DNA from: an uncultured Prevotella sp.
Lineage (GTDB): Bacteria > Bacteroidota > Bacteroidia > Bacteroidales > Bacteroidaceae
DNA length: 64,000 nt
Assembly (NCBI GenBank): GCA_905236455.1
Contig: CAJOPT010000073.1
Location: 26,504 to 90,503, forward strand
Direction: 5' to 3'
How positions within the stretch are numbered: the first letter of the stretch is position 1; each line of letters starts with the position of its first letter. The notes beneath the pieces were generated by a model. It saw only the letters and a program-made list of their open reading frames with translations, searched no databases and was not told the DNA's origin. Shown here piece by piece: positions 9,306 through 18,103 of the stretch. A program made the position numbers and the translations under genes.

Positions 9306-9908
9306 ATGATATATATTAATGAACATATTAACGACATTAACCTTTCTGTTGCGTTACAAGAGATTTCTGATCAGAGGCGAGAACAGGCTTTGAAGTTCAA
9401 GAATGAGTTAGGACAGCGTCTTTGTGTTGCCGCTTATTTGTTGCTAAAGCAAGGTTTGCGTGAAGAATATGGAATTATCGATAATCCTATTTTTGGCTAT
9501 GGTGATTATGGTAAGCCATTTATAGTAGATCATCCAGATATATTCTTCAATATGAGTCATTGCCGGGAGGCTGCCATTTGTGTGTTGAGCGACTCACCTG
9601 TAGGAGTAGACATAGAGACAATACGGTCATTTAAAGAATCCTTGGTTAATTATACTATGAATGAGAGTGAATGTAATCAGATAGAAAACGCAGACCATCC
9701 AGAGGTCGAATTTATTAGGTTGTGGACAATGAAAGAGAGTCTGATGAAACTCACAGGAAAGGGAATCAGTAATAATATGAAAGACATTCTCACGGATGAG
9801 GTTGATTTCACGACCGTGGAATGTCTTGATAGAGGGTATATCTATACGATAGCCAGAAAGCGAGAAACTTTAGCAACAGAGAAAAAGCTATTTACTCTGG
9901 CTGTATAA
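9306..9908 (+). CDS. 4'-phosphopantetheinyl transferase superfamily protein
   Basis: Transfers the phosphopantetheine arm of CoA to carrier proteins. The 200-residue protein has both signatures: VGVDIE (D102, E104, magnesium binding) and WTMKESLMK (W140, K143, E144, K148). The length suits a Sfp/AcpT-type enzyme rather than the roughly 125-residue AcpS. The carrier target is not shown by context: no NRPS or PKS lies in the window, so it may serve fatty-acid or aryl-polyene carriers. Its last 17 bp overlap the end of the convergent LRR gene. Confidence 0.88.
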   Translation: MIYINEHINDINLSVALQEISDQRREQALKFKNELGQRLCVAAYLLLKQGLREEYGIIDNPIFGYGDYGKPFIVDHPDIFFNMSHCREAAICVLSDSPVGVDIETIRSFKESLVNYTMNESECNQIENADHPEVEFIRLWTMKESLMKLTGKGISNNMKDILTDEVDFTTVECLDRGYIYTIARKRETLATEKKLFTLAV

Positions 9909-11016
9909 AGGCGAATTTTTTCCATTGCTTATCCTGATTGAACGCAATGAAGGCACTGCTACGAACCTTTAGGGTTCCTTCCATTAAGGTAGACTTGGCA
10001 AAGGTGCTACCGCTAATCTTGGGTGGAATTGCTCCCATTACTTTAACTGTCACCAGTCCTGCACATTTGTCAAAGGCATCTCCGCCAATACTTTTTACCG
10101 CCACTGGAATTACAATAGAGGTGATGCTGGCACAGCCATAGAAGGCATCACTGCCAATGTCCTTTACGGAATTTGGAATTGATATACTTTCAAGACTGGC
10201 GCAGTTCTTGAAAAAGCCACTGGGAACTCTCTTTATTCCTGATGGGAAGTTGGCAACACGAAGGTTGCTACAATCCTCGAAGACACTTGTCCCGAGATAT
10301 GCCACGGAGTTGGGCACATCTATGCTGTCTAAACTACTGCAACCGTTGAATGCGTCTCTGTCTATGGACTTCACCCCACGGGGGATGTCAATATTCTCAA
10401 GACTTCTACATTCGGCAAATGCATTGTTGCCAATTCCTGTCAGTCCATTTGGCAGTGTGATGGAACGCAGGTTCGTACAGCCCTTGAACATGGCATTGGG
10501 CACTTCCTTGATAGTTGCGGGAATGGTATATTCCTCTAATGAGCTACAGCCACGAAAAACTCCGCTACCCATTTTCTTGATATTCGCAGTGAAGATTACT
10601 TCGGTAAGGCTGCTACAATCCTCAAACATACCGCTCGCTATCTCTGTTATCTTAGCAGGAATGGTAACGGAAGTAAGGCTTGAACAGCCTTTGAAAGCCT
10701 CAGCGCCAATCTTTGTGATGATTGAAGGCAATGCTATGGATGTCATACCAGAGCTTCCGGAAAATGCACCGGCACCAATCTCCTCTACGTAACAGGTGAT
10801 GCTGTCAAGTGTTATCTTCTCAGGAATGACAATGTCACCTATGTATGGCTCATTGCCTTTCACTACAGTTGCAGTTTCCTTTTTTATGTTTATCTGGTAT
10901 GCGATACCATCGATTATTGCTTTGTTCTTTCCAAACTTGAAATCAATGGCGCAAACGGGAACTACCATGCCAAGTAAGAGCACGATTAGTAGGACGGACT
11001 GTAGCTTCTTTTTCAT
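9892..11016 (-). CDS. BspA-type leucine-rich repeat secreted protein
   Basis: 374 residues from MKKKLQSVLL (11016); a longer frame to 11046 would run into alaS. The signal peptide ends near VVPVCA. After about 60 residues come 11 consecutive 23-residue LRR_5 repeats of the form xIGxxAFxGCSSLxSIxIP, the Treponema/BspA class. Such proteins sit at the surface and bind matrix proteins or other bacteria in Tannerella and Prevotella. The C terminus is a short non-repeat cap (VRSSAFIAFNQDKQW). It starts 10 bp after the alaS stop on the same strand, so it may be read through from alaS. Convergent overlap with the transferase gene. Confidence 0.88.
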   Translation of the reverse strand: MKKKLQSVLLIVLLLGMVVPVCAIDFKFGKNKAIIDGIAYQINIKKETATVVKGNEPYIGDIVIPEKITLDSITCYVEEIGAGAFSGSSGMTSIALPSIITKIGAEAFKGCSSLTSVTIPAKITEIASGMFEDCSSLTEVIFTANIKKMGSGVFRGCSSLEEYTIPATIKEVPNAMFKGCTNLRSITLPNGLTGIGNNAFAECRSLENIDIPRGVKSIDRDAFNGCSSLDSIDVPNSVAYLGTSVFEDCSNLRVANFPSGIKRVPSGFFKNCASLESISIPNSVKDIGSDAFYGCASITSIVIPVAVKSIGGDAFDKCAGLVTVKVMGAIPPKISGSTFAKSTLMEGTLKVRSSAFIAFNQDKQWKKFAFIQPE

Positions 11017-11026
11017 GAAATGAGAA

Positions 11027-13708
11027 TTATAGGTTTGCCAATTCAATCACCTTGTCTACCGCGGCACTAATGCCATCGAGGTTCTTGCCACCAGCACTTG
11101 CGAAATGTGGTTGACCGCCTCCACCGCCTTGAATTAGCTTGGCTGCCTCACGTACCATCTGTCCGGCATTCAAACTGTGTTGCTTTACCATGTCTTCACT
11201 GAGCATGACACTCAGCAATGGCTTGTTGCCTGCAGTTGACCCGATGACGCATAATAGACTTTCGGGGATAGCCTCACGTATCTTGAAAACGAGGTCTTTG
11301 GCAGCGGCAGCCTCGATAGGGAGCACAGCCTTTACAACCTTAGCGCCATTAATTTGCGTTGCGCGTTCAATCAATGAGGTCTTCATCCTTTCCACTGCCT
11401 GTGCTTGGAACTTCTCGATATCTTTCTTCATGCTGTCATGCTCTTCCATGTATTTGGCTATGACTCCTTTGAGATCCTTGGCATTATTGAACATAGCCTT
11501 TAATGCGCGTACGGTGTCTTCCATAAGATAAATAGCCTCTTCGCAATTCTTGCCGGTGATAGCCTCAATGCGTCGTATGCCGGCAGCGACACTTGCCTCG
11601 CTGAGAATCTTAAACATTCCGATGCGACCAGTGCTTTGAGCATGAATACCACCACAGAACTCACAGGAAGGACCAAAGCGTACGACACGTACCTTGTCAC
11701 CGTATTTCTCTCCAAATAGTGCAATAGCGCCAAGCTTCTTGGCTTCTTCCAAAGGAGTGTCACGATGTTCGTCAAGTGGAAGGTCTTGTCTTATAAGCTC
11801 ATTAACCAACCGCTCAACCTCGCGTAGCTGTTCGTCTGTAACCTTTTCGAAATGTGAGAAGTCAAAGCGTAGAGTATCTGGACTGACGTATGAGCCTTTC
11901 TGTTCTACATGGTCACCGACAACTTGTTTCAATGCATAATCGAGAAGGTGGGTTGCTGTGTGGTTGGCGGCACTGGCTGTACGCTTGTCAATATCTACAC
12001 ATGCCATGAAGTCTGCCGTAATGTCTTTCGGCAGTTCTTTCACGATATGTATACTTTGGTTGTTTTCCCGCTTGGTGTCAATAATGTTGACAGTCTCGTT
12101 TTCACTAACCAGTACACCCTGATCACCTACCTGTCCACCCATCTCTCCATAGAAGGGTGTGTTGTCAAGTACGAGCTCGTAATACGTATTCTTCTTCTGT
12201 TTCACTTGTCGGTAGCGCAGAATATGACATTCATATTCCGTGTAGTCATAGCCAACAAATTGTTGCTCGGCATTCTCAGATCCAGATACGATTATCCAGT
12301 CTCCATTCTCTACTTGTGCGGCATTACGGGCTCGTTCCTTTTGCTTCAGCATCTCAGCGTTGAACTGATCCTCATCAACAGTATATCCGTTCTCACGGCA
12401 GATTAGTTCTGTCAAGTCAAGTGGGAAACCGTATGTGTCGAACAGTCGGAAAGCATCTGTGCCGTCAAGGACTGTTTTTCCGTGTGCTTTCAGCTCGTCC
12501 ATGGCACCGTTAAGCAGGTTTATGCCTCTCTCCAGCGTACGGAGGAAGGAGTCTTCCTCCTCCTTGATAACTCTGCCGATTAGTTCCTGCTGGGCAGGCA
12601 GTTCGGGATAGGCTTGACCCATCTCCTGAATAAATACAGGTAAGAGCTTGAACATAAAGGCTTTTTTTTGCCCTAAGAATGTATATGCATAGCGAACGGC
12701 ACGTCTGAGGATACGTCTGATGACGTAGCCAGCCTTGGCATTGCTCGGTAGCTGACCGTCGGCAATGGAGAATGCAACTGCGCGCAAGTGGTCAGCGATA
12801 ACTCGCATAGCAATGTTTATCTGCTCGGAGCTGTAGGATTCTTCAGATTTTCCGGAATCTCCGGAGTTTCCAGATTCTTCGGTAGTATACTTAAGACCAG
12901 TGAGCCTCTCCTCTTCCTTGATTATCGGCTGGAAGATATCTGTGTCGTAATTGGAATGTTTGCCTTGCAAAGCGCGGACAAGACGCTCGAATCCCATTCC
13001 TGTGTCGATGACGTTCATAGACAGTTTCTCAAGGTTGCCGTCTGCCTTGCGGTTGAACTGCATAAACACTAAATTCCAGATCTCTATGACTTGTGGGTTG
13101 TCTTTGTTGACTAATTCACGGCCGGGAACAGCAGCCTTTTCCTCTTCGGTGCGAGAGTCGAGGTGAATCTCTGAGCAAGGTCCGCAAGGACCCGTGTCGC
13201 CCATCTCCCAGAAGTTATCATGCTTGTTTCCGTTAATGATGTGGTCAGCTGGTACATGCTTTGCCCAGTATCCGGCAGCTTCGTCATCACGCTCCAGACC
13301 TTCTTTCTGGTCTCCTTCAAAGACGGTAACGTACAGATCTTTCGGGTCAAGCTTCAAAACGTCTACTAAGTATTCCCACGCCATGTCAATGGCACCTTCT
13401 TTAAAATAGTCACCGAAAGACCAGTTACCAAGCATCTCAAACATGGTATGGTGATAGGTGTCGTGTCCTACCTCCTCCAAGTCATTGTGCTTGCCGCTTA
13501 CACGCAAACATTTCTGGGAGTCGGCTCTACGACGTGGCTCTGGTTGTTTTGTCCCGAGGATGACGTCCTTCCATTGGTTCATTCCTGCGTTGGTGAACAT
13601 CAATGTGGGGTCATCCTTGACAACCATCGGGGCTGATGGTACTATTACATGTCCTTTCGACTCAAAATACTTTTTATAAGAGTCGCGAATCTCATTAGCT
13701 GTCATCAT
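11027..13708 (-). CDS. alaS: alanyl-tRNA synthetase
   Basis: Charges tRNA-Ala. 893 residues, slightly long for the family (about 875). The class II core has [13 protein letters not shown] and [12 protein letters not shown]. The editing domain contains [11 protein letters not shown] and [16 protein letters not shown], with zinc-binding Cys and His. The C-Ala/DHHA1 part ends in [14 protein letters not shown]. The extra length is largely a Ser/Gly/Glu-rich insert ([20 protein letters not shown]) around residues 273-293, just before [14 protein letters not shown]. Two adjacent Met codons (13708, 13705) are equally possible starts. The promoter lies on the minus strand at 13785-13792. Confidence 0.97.
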   Translation of the reverse strand: MMTANEIRDSYKKYFESKGHVIVPSAPMVVKDDPTLMFTNAGMNQWKDVILGTKQPEPRRRADSQKCLRVSGKHNDLEEVGHDTYHHTMFEMLGNWSFGDYFKEGAIDMAWEYLVDVLKLDPKDLYVTVFEGDQKEGLERDDEAAGYWAKHVPADHIINGNKHDNFWEMGDTGPCGPCSEIHLDSRTEEEKAAVPGRELVNKDNPQVIEIWNLVFMQFNRKADGNLEKLSMNVIDTGMGFERLVRALQGKHSNYDTDIFQPIIKEEERLTGLKYTTEESGNSGDSGKSEESYSSEQINIAMRVIADHLRAVAFSIADGQLPSNAKAGYVIRRILRRAVRYAYTFLGQKKAFMFKLLPVFIQEMGQAYPELPAQQELIGRVIKEEEDSFLRTLERGINLLNGAMDELKAHGKTVLDGTDAFRLFDTYGFPLDLTELICRENGYTVDEDQFNAEMLKQKERARNAAQVENGDWIIVSGSENAEQQFVGYDYTEYECHILRYRQVKQKKNTYYELVLDNTPFYGEMGGQVGDQGVLVSENETVNIIDTKRENNQSIHIVKELPKDITADFMACVDIDKRTASAANHTATHLLDYALKQVVGDHVEQKGSYVSPDTLRFDFSHFEKVTDEQLREVERLVNELIRQDLPLDEHRDTPLEEAKKLGAIALFGEKYGDKVRVVRFGPSCEFCGGIHAQSTGRIGMFKILSEASVAAGIRRIEAITGKNCEEAIYLMEDTVRALKAMFNNAKDLKGVIAKYMEEHDSMKKDIEKFQAQAVERMKTSLIERATQINGAKVVKAVLPIEAAAAKDLVFKIREAIPESLLCVIGSTAGNKPLLSVMLSEDMVKQHSLNAGQMVREAAKLIQGGGGGQPHFASAGGKNLDGISAAVDKVIELANL

Positions 13709-13784
13709 ATTATTTTGGTTTTACTGATTTGCGATTAGTGATATTTTTCTTGTGAGATGATTTCTTTTTTATCAAAAAACACGG

Positions 13785-13792
13785 CAAAGTTA
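13785..13792 (-). promoter_or_regulatory. alaS -7 promoter element
   Basis: TAACTTTG on the minus strand, matching TAnnTTTG, about 77 nt before the alaS ATG. Confidence 0.6.
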
Positions 13793-13815
13793 CAAAATTA
13801 TTCATAAATATTTTA

Positions 13816-13823
13816 TACCTTTG
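13816..13823 (+). promoter_or_regulatory. -7 promoter element of the MerR-type gene
   Basis: TACCTTTG on the plus strand, about 80 nt upstream of ATG 13904 and divergent from the alaS promoter. No clear -33 TTG. Confidence 0.55.
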
Positions 13824-13903
13824 CAAAAAATATAAGTAATTAATAGCAAATCAGTTGTTTTACTGAACACAATTAAGTTGTGATTAGCAAAAAAATCGTA
13901 TCA

Positions 13904-14251
13904 ATGACACTGAATAAGGAAAAAAATCTAAAGCTGTATTACTCCATTAAAGAAGTAGCTCAGATGCTGGATGTCAATGAGAGTCTTCTAAGGTATTGGG
14001 AAACTGAGTTTCCGCATTTAAAACCAAAGACTACAGGAAACCGTGTACGACAATATACGGAAAAGGATATTGAGCAAATCAAGGTCATTTACAATCTTGT
14101 GAAGGTAAGGGGGTTCAAGATTGCCGCTGCGCGTAAGATGCTCAATCAGAACAGAAGTGGGGTAGAGAAGCAGGCTGAGATTCTTGAGACACTGACAGCT
14201 GTTCGCGAGGAACTGAAGGCTATCAAAGTGCAATTGGGCGGATTGGAGTAA
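13904..14251 (+). CDS. MerR family transcriptional regulator
   Basis: 115 residues from ATG 13904 (MTLNKEKNLKLYYSIKEV); an in-frame GTG at 13880 would add eight residues. A MerR winged-helix DNA-binding domain is clear: YYSIKEVAQMLDVNESLLRYWE, then KTTGNRVRQYTEKDIEQIKVIY and KVRGFKIAAARKML. A short C-terminal helix follows (AEILETLTAVREELKAIKVQL). There is no effector domain and no metal-binding Cys, so the inducer is unknown. This small form is common in Bacteroidetes, and its target is not revealed here. A strong terminator follows. Confidence 0.88.
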   Translation: MTLNKEKNLKLYYSIKEVAQMLDVNESLLRYWETEFPHLKPKTTGNRVRQYTEKDIEQIKVIYNLVKVRGFKIAAARKMLNQNRSGVEKQAEILETLTAVREELKAIKVQLGGLE

Positions 14252-14298
14252 AGTCTTTATAGCATCTCTTAATTTCTATAATCCGACAATATATATAC

Positions 14299-14328
14299 AA
14301 AAAGAGGATACCGAGGTATCCTCTTTTT
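14299..14328 (+). terminator. intrinsic terminator after the MerR gene
   Basis: Near-perfect hairpin: AAAAAGAGGATACC, then GA, then GGTATCCTCTTTTT. The A and T tracts on each side make it work in both directions. Confidence 0.85.
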
Positions 14329-14352
14329 GTAATTCCTTAAAGGAATGTCTTT

Positions 14353-14412
14353 TTACTTGTTGATGAACTTTTTACCATTCTGCAGAACGATGCCCTTGTA
14401 AGAAGCATTTAC
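14353..14412 (-). pseudogene. 3' remnant of a gene related to the secreted protein at 20606-21556
   Basis: On the minus strand the last 19 codons and stop of a lost gene are readable: VNASYKGIVLQNGKKFINK then TAA. The secreted protein at 20606-21556 ends VNASYKGIVLQNGKKYINK, one residue different. Upstream of this tail the frame no longer resembles that protein, so only the end survives. Confidence 0.75.
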
Positions 14413-14804
14413 ACAACGCAGGATTCTATCTGAGAATAATAGAAAGGTGAGATAACTAATATAATGTACGCGCGTACATTATATAATTTACTACTCTTAT
14501 CACTCGCATTGGCATTGCAGATTACACACCTTAAGGCTATAAGGAGCAGGAATAGCCAGACCTCTACTGTGTAAATTAACCAAAATCATGTTAATATAGC
14601 TAAAAAATAAGTTACGCAAACCTTTACGTAAACTGTGGTATTTGTTTTTTTTTTGAAAAAATTTGGTTGAATAAATATATTTAATTAATTTTGCCTCACG
14701 TTTAATTAAAATCCTCTCATTTTATGGGTGATACAGACCATAATGGGAAAGTTAGCAAACAGATTGAATAACAGTACAATTAATTATAACTAAAACAAAC
14801 ATTT
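14413..14804 (+). promoter_or_regulatory. upstream regulatory region of susC
   Basis: No gene seen. It holds a 26-bp perfect palindrome (14459-14484), two 10-bp direct repeats TTACGCAAAC (14612-14621) and TTACGTAAAC (14624-14633), and a promoter with TTG near 14663 and -7 TAATTTTG (14686-14693). Transcription would start near 14698, leaving about 107 nt of leader. The direct repeats sit about 30 bp upstream of the -33 element, a good place for an activator. Confidence 0.6.
14459..14484. promoter_or_regulatory. 26-bp perfect palindrome
   Basis: Two 13-bp arms meet with no spacer around TACGC/GCGTA. It could be a dimeric regulator site or a cruciform; it lacks the U tract expected of a terminator. 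Confidence 0.7.
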
Positions 14805-17800
14805 ATGTATCTACAAATCAAAAGAGCCGCAATGGCTTTATTCCTGAGCTTGTTCTGTTTTGTTGCATATGCGCAGCAGACAGTTACGGGTACGGTGAAA
14901 GACGCTACGGGCGAGCCGATGATTGGTGTTACAGTCTTGCTTGACGGTCAGCCGGCCGCCATCACAGACCTTGACGGTAACTTCAGCATCACCAACGCCA
15001 AGCCGTCTTCAGTGATCAAGGTGACCTACATTGGCTATGTCGACCAGCAGGTAACAGTTGGTAACAAGACCAATTTGGACATCACGCTTAACGAGGACAA
15101 CCAGCAGTTGAACGAGGTTGTCGTAGTAGGTTACGGTACGATGAAGAAGAGCGACCTGACGGGTTCAATCTCCTCTGTCAACACGGAGCAGCTGAACGCC
15201 AAGGGTGCCGCCTCTGTCATGGGTAACCTCCAGGGTAGCAACCCTGGTGTAAACATCACACAGGGCTCCGGTCGTGCCGGTGGTGACTTCAACATCGAGA
15301 TTCGTGGTAAGTCATCTATCAACTCTGAAACAACTCCTTTGTTCATTGTCGACGGTGTTATGTGTAACGACATCAACTTCCTTAACCCGCAGGACATCGA
15401 GCGTATCGACGTGTTGAAGGACGCTTCCTCAACCGCCATCTACGGTTCACGTGCTACTGCCGGTGTCATCATGGTAACTACACGTGGTGGTCTCTCCATC
15501 AACAAGGAGCAGAAGCCGACCATCAGCTATGACGGTTACTACGGATGGTCAAAGGTTGCGCGCATGCCGGAGTTCATGGATGGTCAGGAGTTCTATGACT
15601 ATCGTTTCAAGAAGTTCCTTGTTTACGGCGGTAACCTGTCTACATCACCTGTAGCCAACCCAGTTTACCAGCTCAGTGATGCTATCCTCGAGCAGTGCCT
15701 CCTCCGCGAGCACACTGGTTCCGGTGCCTACAAGATGAAAGAAATGCTTGCCAACGGCAGCACATATGACTGGCCAGACCTCGTTACACGTAACGGCAGC
15801 CAGCAGAACCACTTCCTCTCTGTCAATGGCGGTAGCAACACTGTCAACTACCACTTCGGAGTAGGTTACAACCAGGAGGACGGTATCTATGCTAACGATA
15901 GCCAGCGCCGCATTAACTTCAAGGGTAGTGTTGACGCAAAGATCAACGATGTCATCAGTGCGGGATTCAGCATGAACATGGCTAACATCCATAACAATTA
16001 TGCTAACGACGATGCAATCAAGTATGCTTATCGTATGAACCCGTTCATGATTCCTTACGATGCAAACGGCAACGTTAACCATAAGCCGGGTAACATCTCT
16101 GCTCTGGGCACAGACTCCTATCAGTTCTCTGACCAGCTGAGTACACTCGACGTGATGAACAGTACCAAGAAGAAGCGTGAGACATGGCGCTTGCTCGGTA
16201 ACTTCTACTTGAAGTTCAACATCCTCAAAGGTCTTGACTTCAAGACCACATTCTCTCCAAGTTATACATACTATCGTCAGGGCTTCTTCGGAGGTTACAT
16301 CGATCCTAAGACCAATGCTCCATACGATGACGGTACATATAACACCACCGACAACAAGAATGAGGCTAACATTCAGACAAGCCGCGGCATCTCATGGACA
16401 TGGGACAACGTGCTGAACTATAACACCACCATAGCAGAAGATCACAACATCAGCTTGATGGGACTGTTCTCAATGGAGAAAGGTACCACAGAAAAGATAG
16501 GTTGGTATGCTACCAATGTCATGAACTTGACAGACTGGTGGAACCTCGCAACCGGTGACTTCAATACCGATGACTCAAGCAACAGCTATACCGAGAGCAG
16601 CATGACATCATACGCTCTGCGTGCAAACTACAACTGGAAGAACCGCTACCTGTTGACTGCTACAGCACGTTGGGACGGCTCATCTAAGTTTGCCAAGGAC
16701 AACCGCTGGGGTTTCTTCCCATCAGCAGCTCTTGCATGGCGTATCACTGAGGAACCGTTCATGCAGAATATCAACTGGATCAGCAACATGAAGTTCCGTC
16801 TGAGCTACGGTGTTACTGGTAACAACACAGGTGCAGGTAACTATGCTACACAGCAGACAGTAAATGGTCCTATCTACTATCCATACGGAACAGTTTACTC
16901 TCAGGGTTTCTATCCATCAAGCATCGTAAACAAGGAGCTGAAGTGGGAGACATCTAACGAGATCAACGTAGGTCTTGACTATGGTTTCTTCCGTGACCGT
17001 GTTCGCGGTACCATCGACTGGTATACCAAGAAGTCTAAGGACCTGCTCTTCGCCGTTCAGCTTCCTCTCGAGTCAGGTGGCGGTTCGATGATGACCAACA
17101 TCGGTTCAGTACGTAACAAAGGTATTGAAATCTCTCTTACCACAGTAAACGTACAGAACAAGGACTGGAACTGGGAGACTACCTTCACCTTCGCACACAA
17201 CAAGAACGAGGTTCTTGAGATCAACGGTACCGGTGACCGCGTGCTCAGCAACAGCAACGGTGGCCTTAACGGTAGCTTGTTCATCGGTCACTCCACCAAT
17301 AGTATCTACACATACGAGTGGGGCGGCATCGTAACAGACCATGACATGGTTGTTCCTAACACTCAGGCTGCCATCAACAAGGGACTCACCCCTGGCACTA
17401 CGATGAAGGAGTATGACTACTTCTACAATGTATACGGTCTGACAGAGGGTCAGCCATACGTAATCGACCAGAACGGTGACGGTGTCATCAACACTGATGA
17501 CCGCACAATCCGCAACGCCGACCCTGTTTGGACTGGTAGCTTTACCTCCAACCTCTCTTGGAAGAACTGGGACTTCAACGTCTCTCTCTATGCTAAAGTG
17601 AACTGCGAGGCTTACTCAAACTTCATGAGTGAGTATCTGAACCTTGGCGACCGTGGTCGTATGCGTCTCCAGGAAGACTGGTACATCCCTGCCGGTACAC
17701 TAATTGACGTTGACGGCATCAATGAGGATGGTACATATATCAATCCTAAGTATCAGACATCTACTCACTATGGTGATTATCCATTCCCGAACAATGGTGG

Positions 17801-18083
17801 TTCAAATGGTGGTGTAGGTCTACACAGCGACTACTGGAACCAGGCTAAGTGCGTTACCAACACATCATTCGTGAAGGTAAAGAACATAACATTGGGCTAT
17901 ACCTTCCCGAAGACATGGCTCAGCAAGTTCGGCTGCAAGCATCTGCGCCTCTATTGCACTGTTACCAACCCGTTCGTATTCACAAAGTATGACGGTTTCG
18001 ACCCAGAGTGGGCTGACGCTGCTCTGAAGAACGACGGACCAAGTACTGTTACTTATCAGATAGGTGCAAGCATTAAGTTCTAA
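14805..18083 (+). CDS. SusC/RagA family TonB-linked outer membrane protein
   Basis: Glycan importer of the outer membrane working with the SusD lipoprotein. 1092 residues: signal peptide (about 1-23, ending FVAYAQ), a carboxypeptidase-regulatory-like domain (GTVKDATGEPMIGVTVLL...DGNFSI), the TonB-box/plug start NEVVVVGYGTMKKSDLTGS, the plug with RGKSSINSETTPLFIVDGV and DIERIDVLKDASSTAIYGS, then a 22-strand barrel ending in an aromatic strand (GASIKF). It is followed by susD after 20 bp. Codon use is biased to C-ending codons compared with neighbours, suggesting high expression. The substrate is not determined; the pectinesterase convergent at 21698-22717 hints at pectin. Confidence 0.96.
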   Translation: MYLQIKRAAMALFLSLFCFVAYAQQTVTGTVKDATGEPMIGVTVLLDGQPAAITDLDGNFSITNAKPSSVIKVTYIGYVDQQVTVGNKTNLDITLNEDNQQLNEVVVVGYGTMKKSDLTGSISSVNTEQLNAKGAASVMGNLQGSNPGVNITQGSGRAGGDFNIEIRGKSSINSETTPLFIVDGVMCNDINFLNPQDIERIDVLKDASSTAIYGSRATAGVIMVTTRGGLSINKEQKPTISYDGYYGWSKVARMPEFMDGQEFYDYRFKKFLVYGGNLSTSPVANPVYQLSDAILEQCLLREHTGSGAYKMKEMLANGSTYDWPDLVTRNGSQQNHFLSVNGGSNTVNYHFGVGYNQEDGIYANDSQRRINFKGSVDAKINDVISAGFSMNMANIHNNYANDDAIKYAYRMNPFMIPYDANGNVNHKPGNISALGTDSYQFSDQLSTLDVMNSTKKKRETWRLLGNFYLKFNILKGLDFKTTFSPSYTYYRQGFFGGYIDPKTNAPYDDGTYNTTDNKNEANIQTSRGISWTWDNVLNYNTTIAEDHNISLMGLFSMEKGTTEKIGWYATNVMNLTDWWNLATGDFNTDDSSNSYTESSMTSYALRANYNWKNRYLLTATARWDGSSKFAKDNRWGFFPSAALAWRITEEPFMQNINWISNMKFRLSYGVTGNNTGAGNYATQQTVNGPIYYPYGTVYSQGFYPSSIVNKELKWETSNEINVGLDYGFFRDRVRGTIDWYTKKSKDLLFAVQLPLESGGGSMMTNIGSVRNKGIEISLTTVNVQNKDWNWETTFTFAHNKNEVLEINGTGDRVLSNSNGGLNGSLFIGHSTNSIYTYEWGGIVTDHDMVVPNTQAAINKGLTPGTTMKEYDYFYNVYGLTEGQPYVIDQNGDGVINTDDRTIRNADPVWTGSFTSNLSWKNWDFNVSLYAKVNCEAYSNFMSEYLNLGDRGRMRLQEDWYIPAGTLIDVDGINEDGTYINPKYQTSTHYGDYPFPNNGGSNGGVGLHSDYWNQAKCVTNTSFVKVKNITLGYTFPKTWLSKFGCKHLRLYCTVTNPFVFTKYDGFDPEWADAALKNDGPSTVTYQIGASIKF

Positions 18084-18103
18084 ACAGTTAAATAACCAGA
18101 AAG

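Noticed and set aside
10157..10792. 211-codon plus-strand frame opposite the LRR gene
   Set aside because: Mirror of the 23-residue repeats on the other strand; the minus-strand gene has the signal peptide and LRR motifs.
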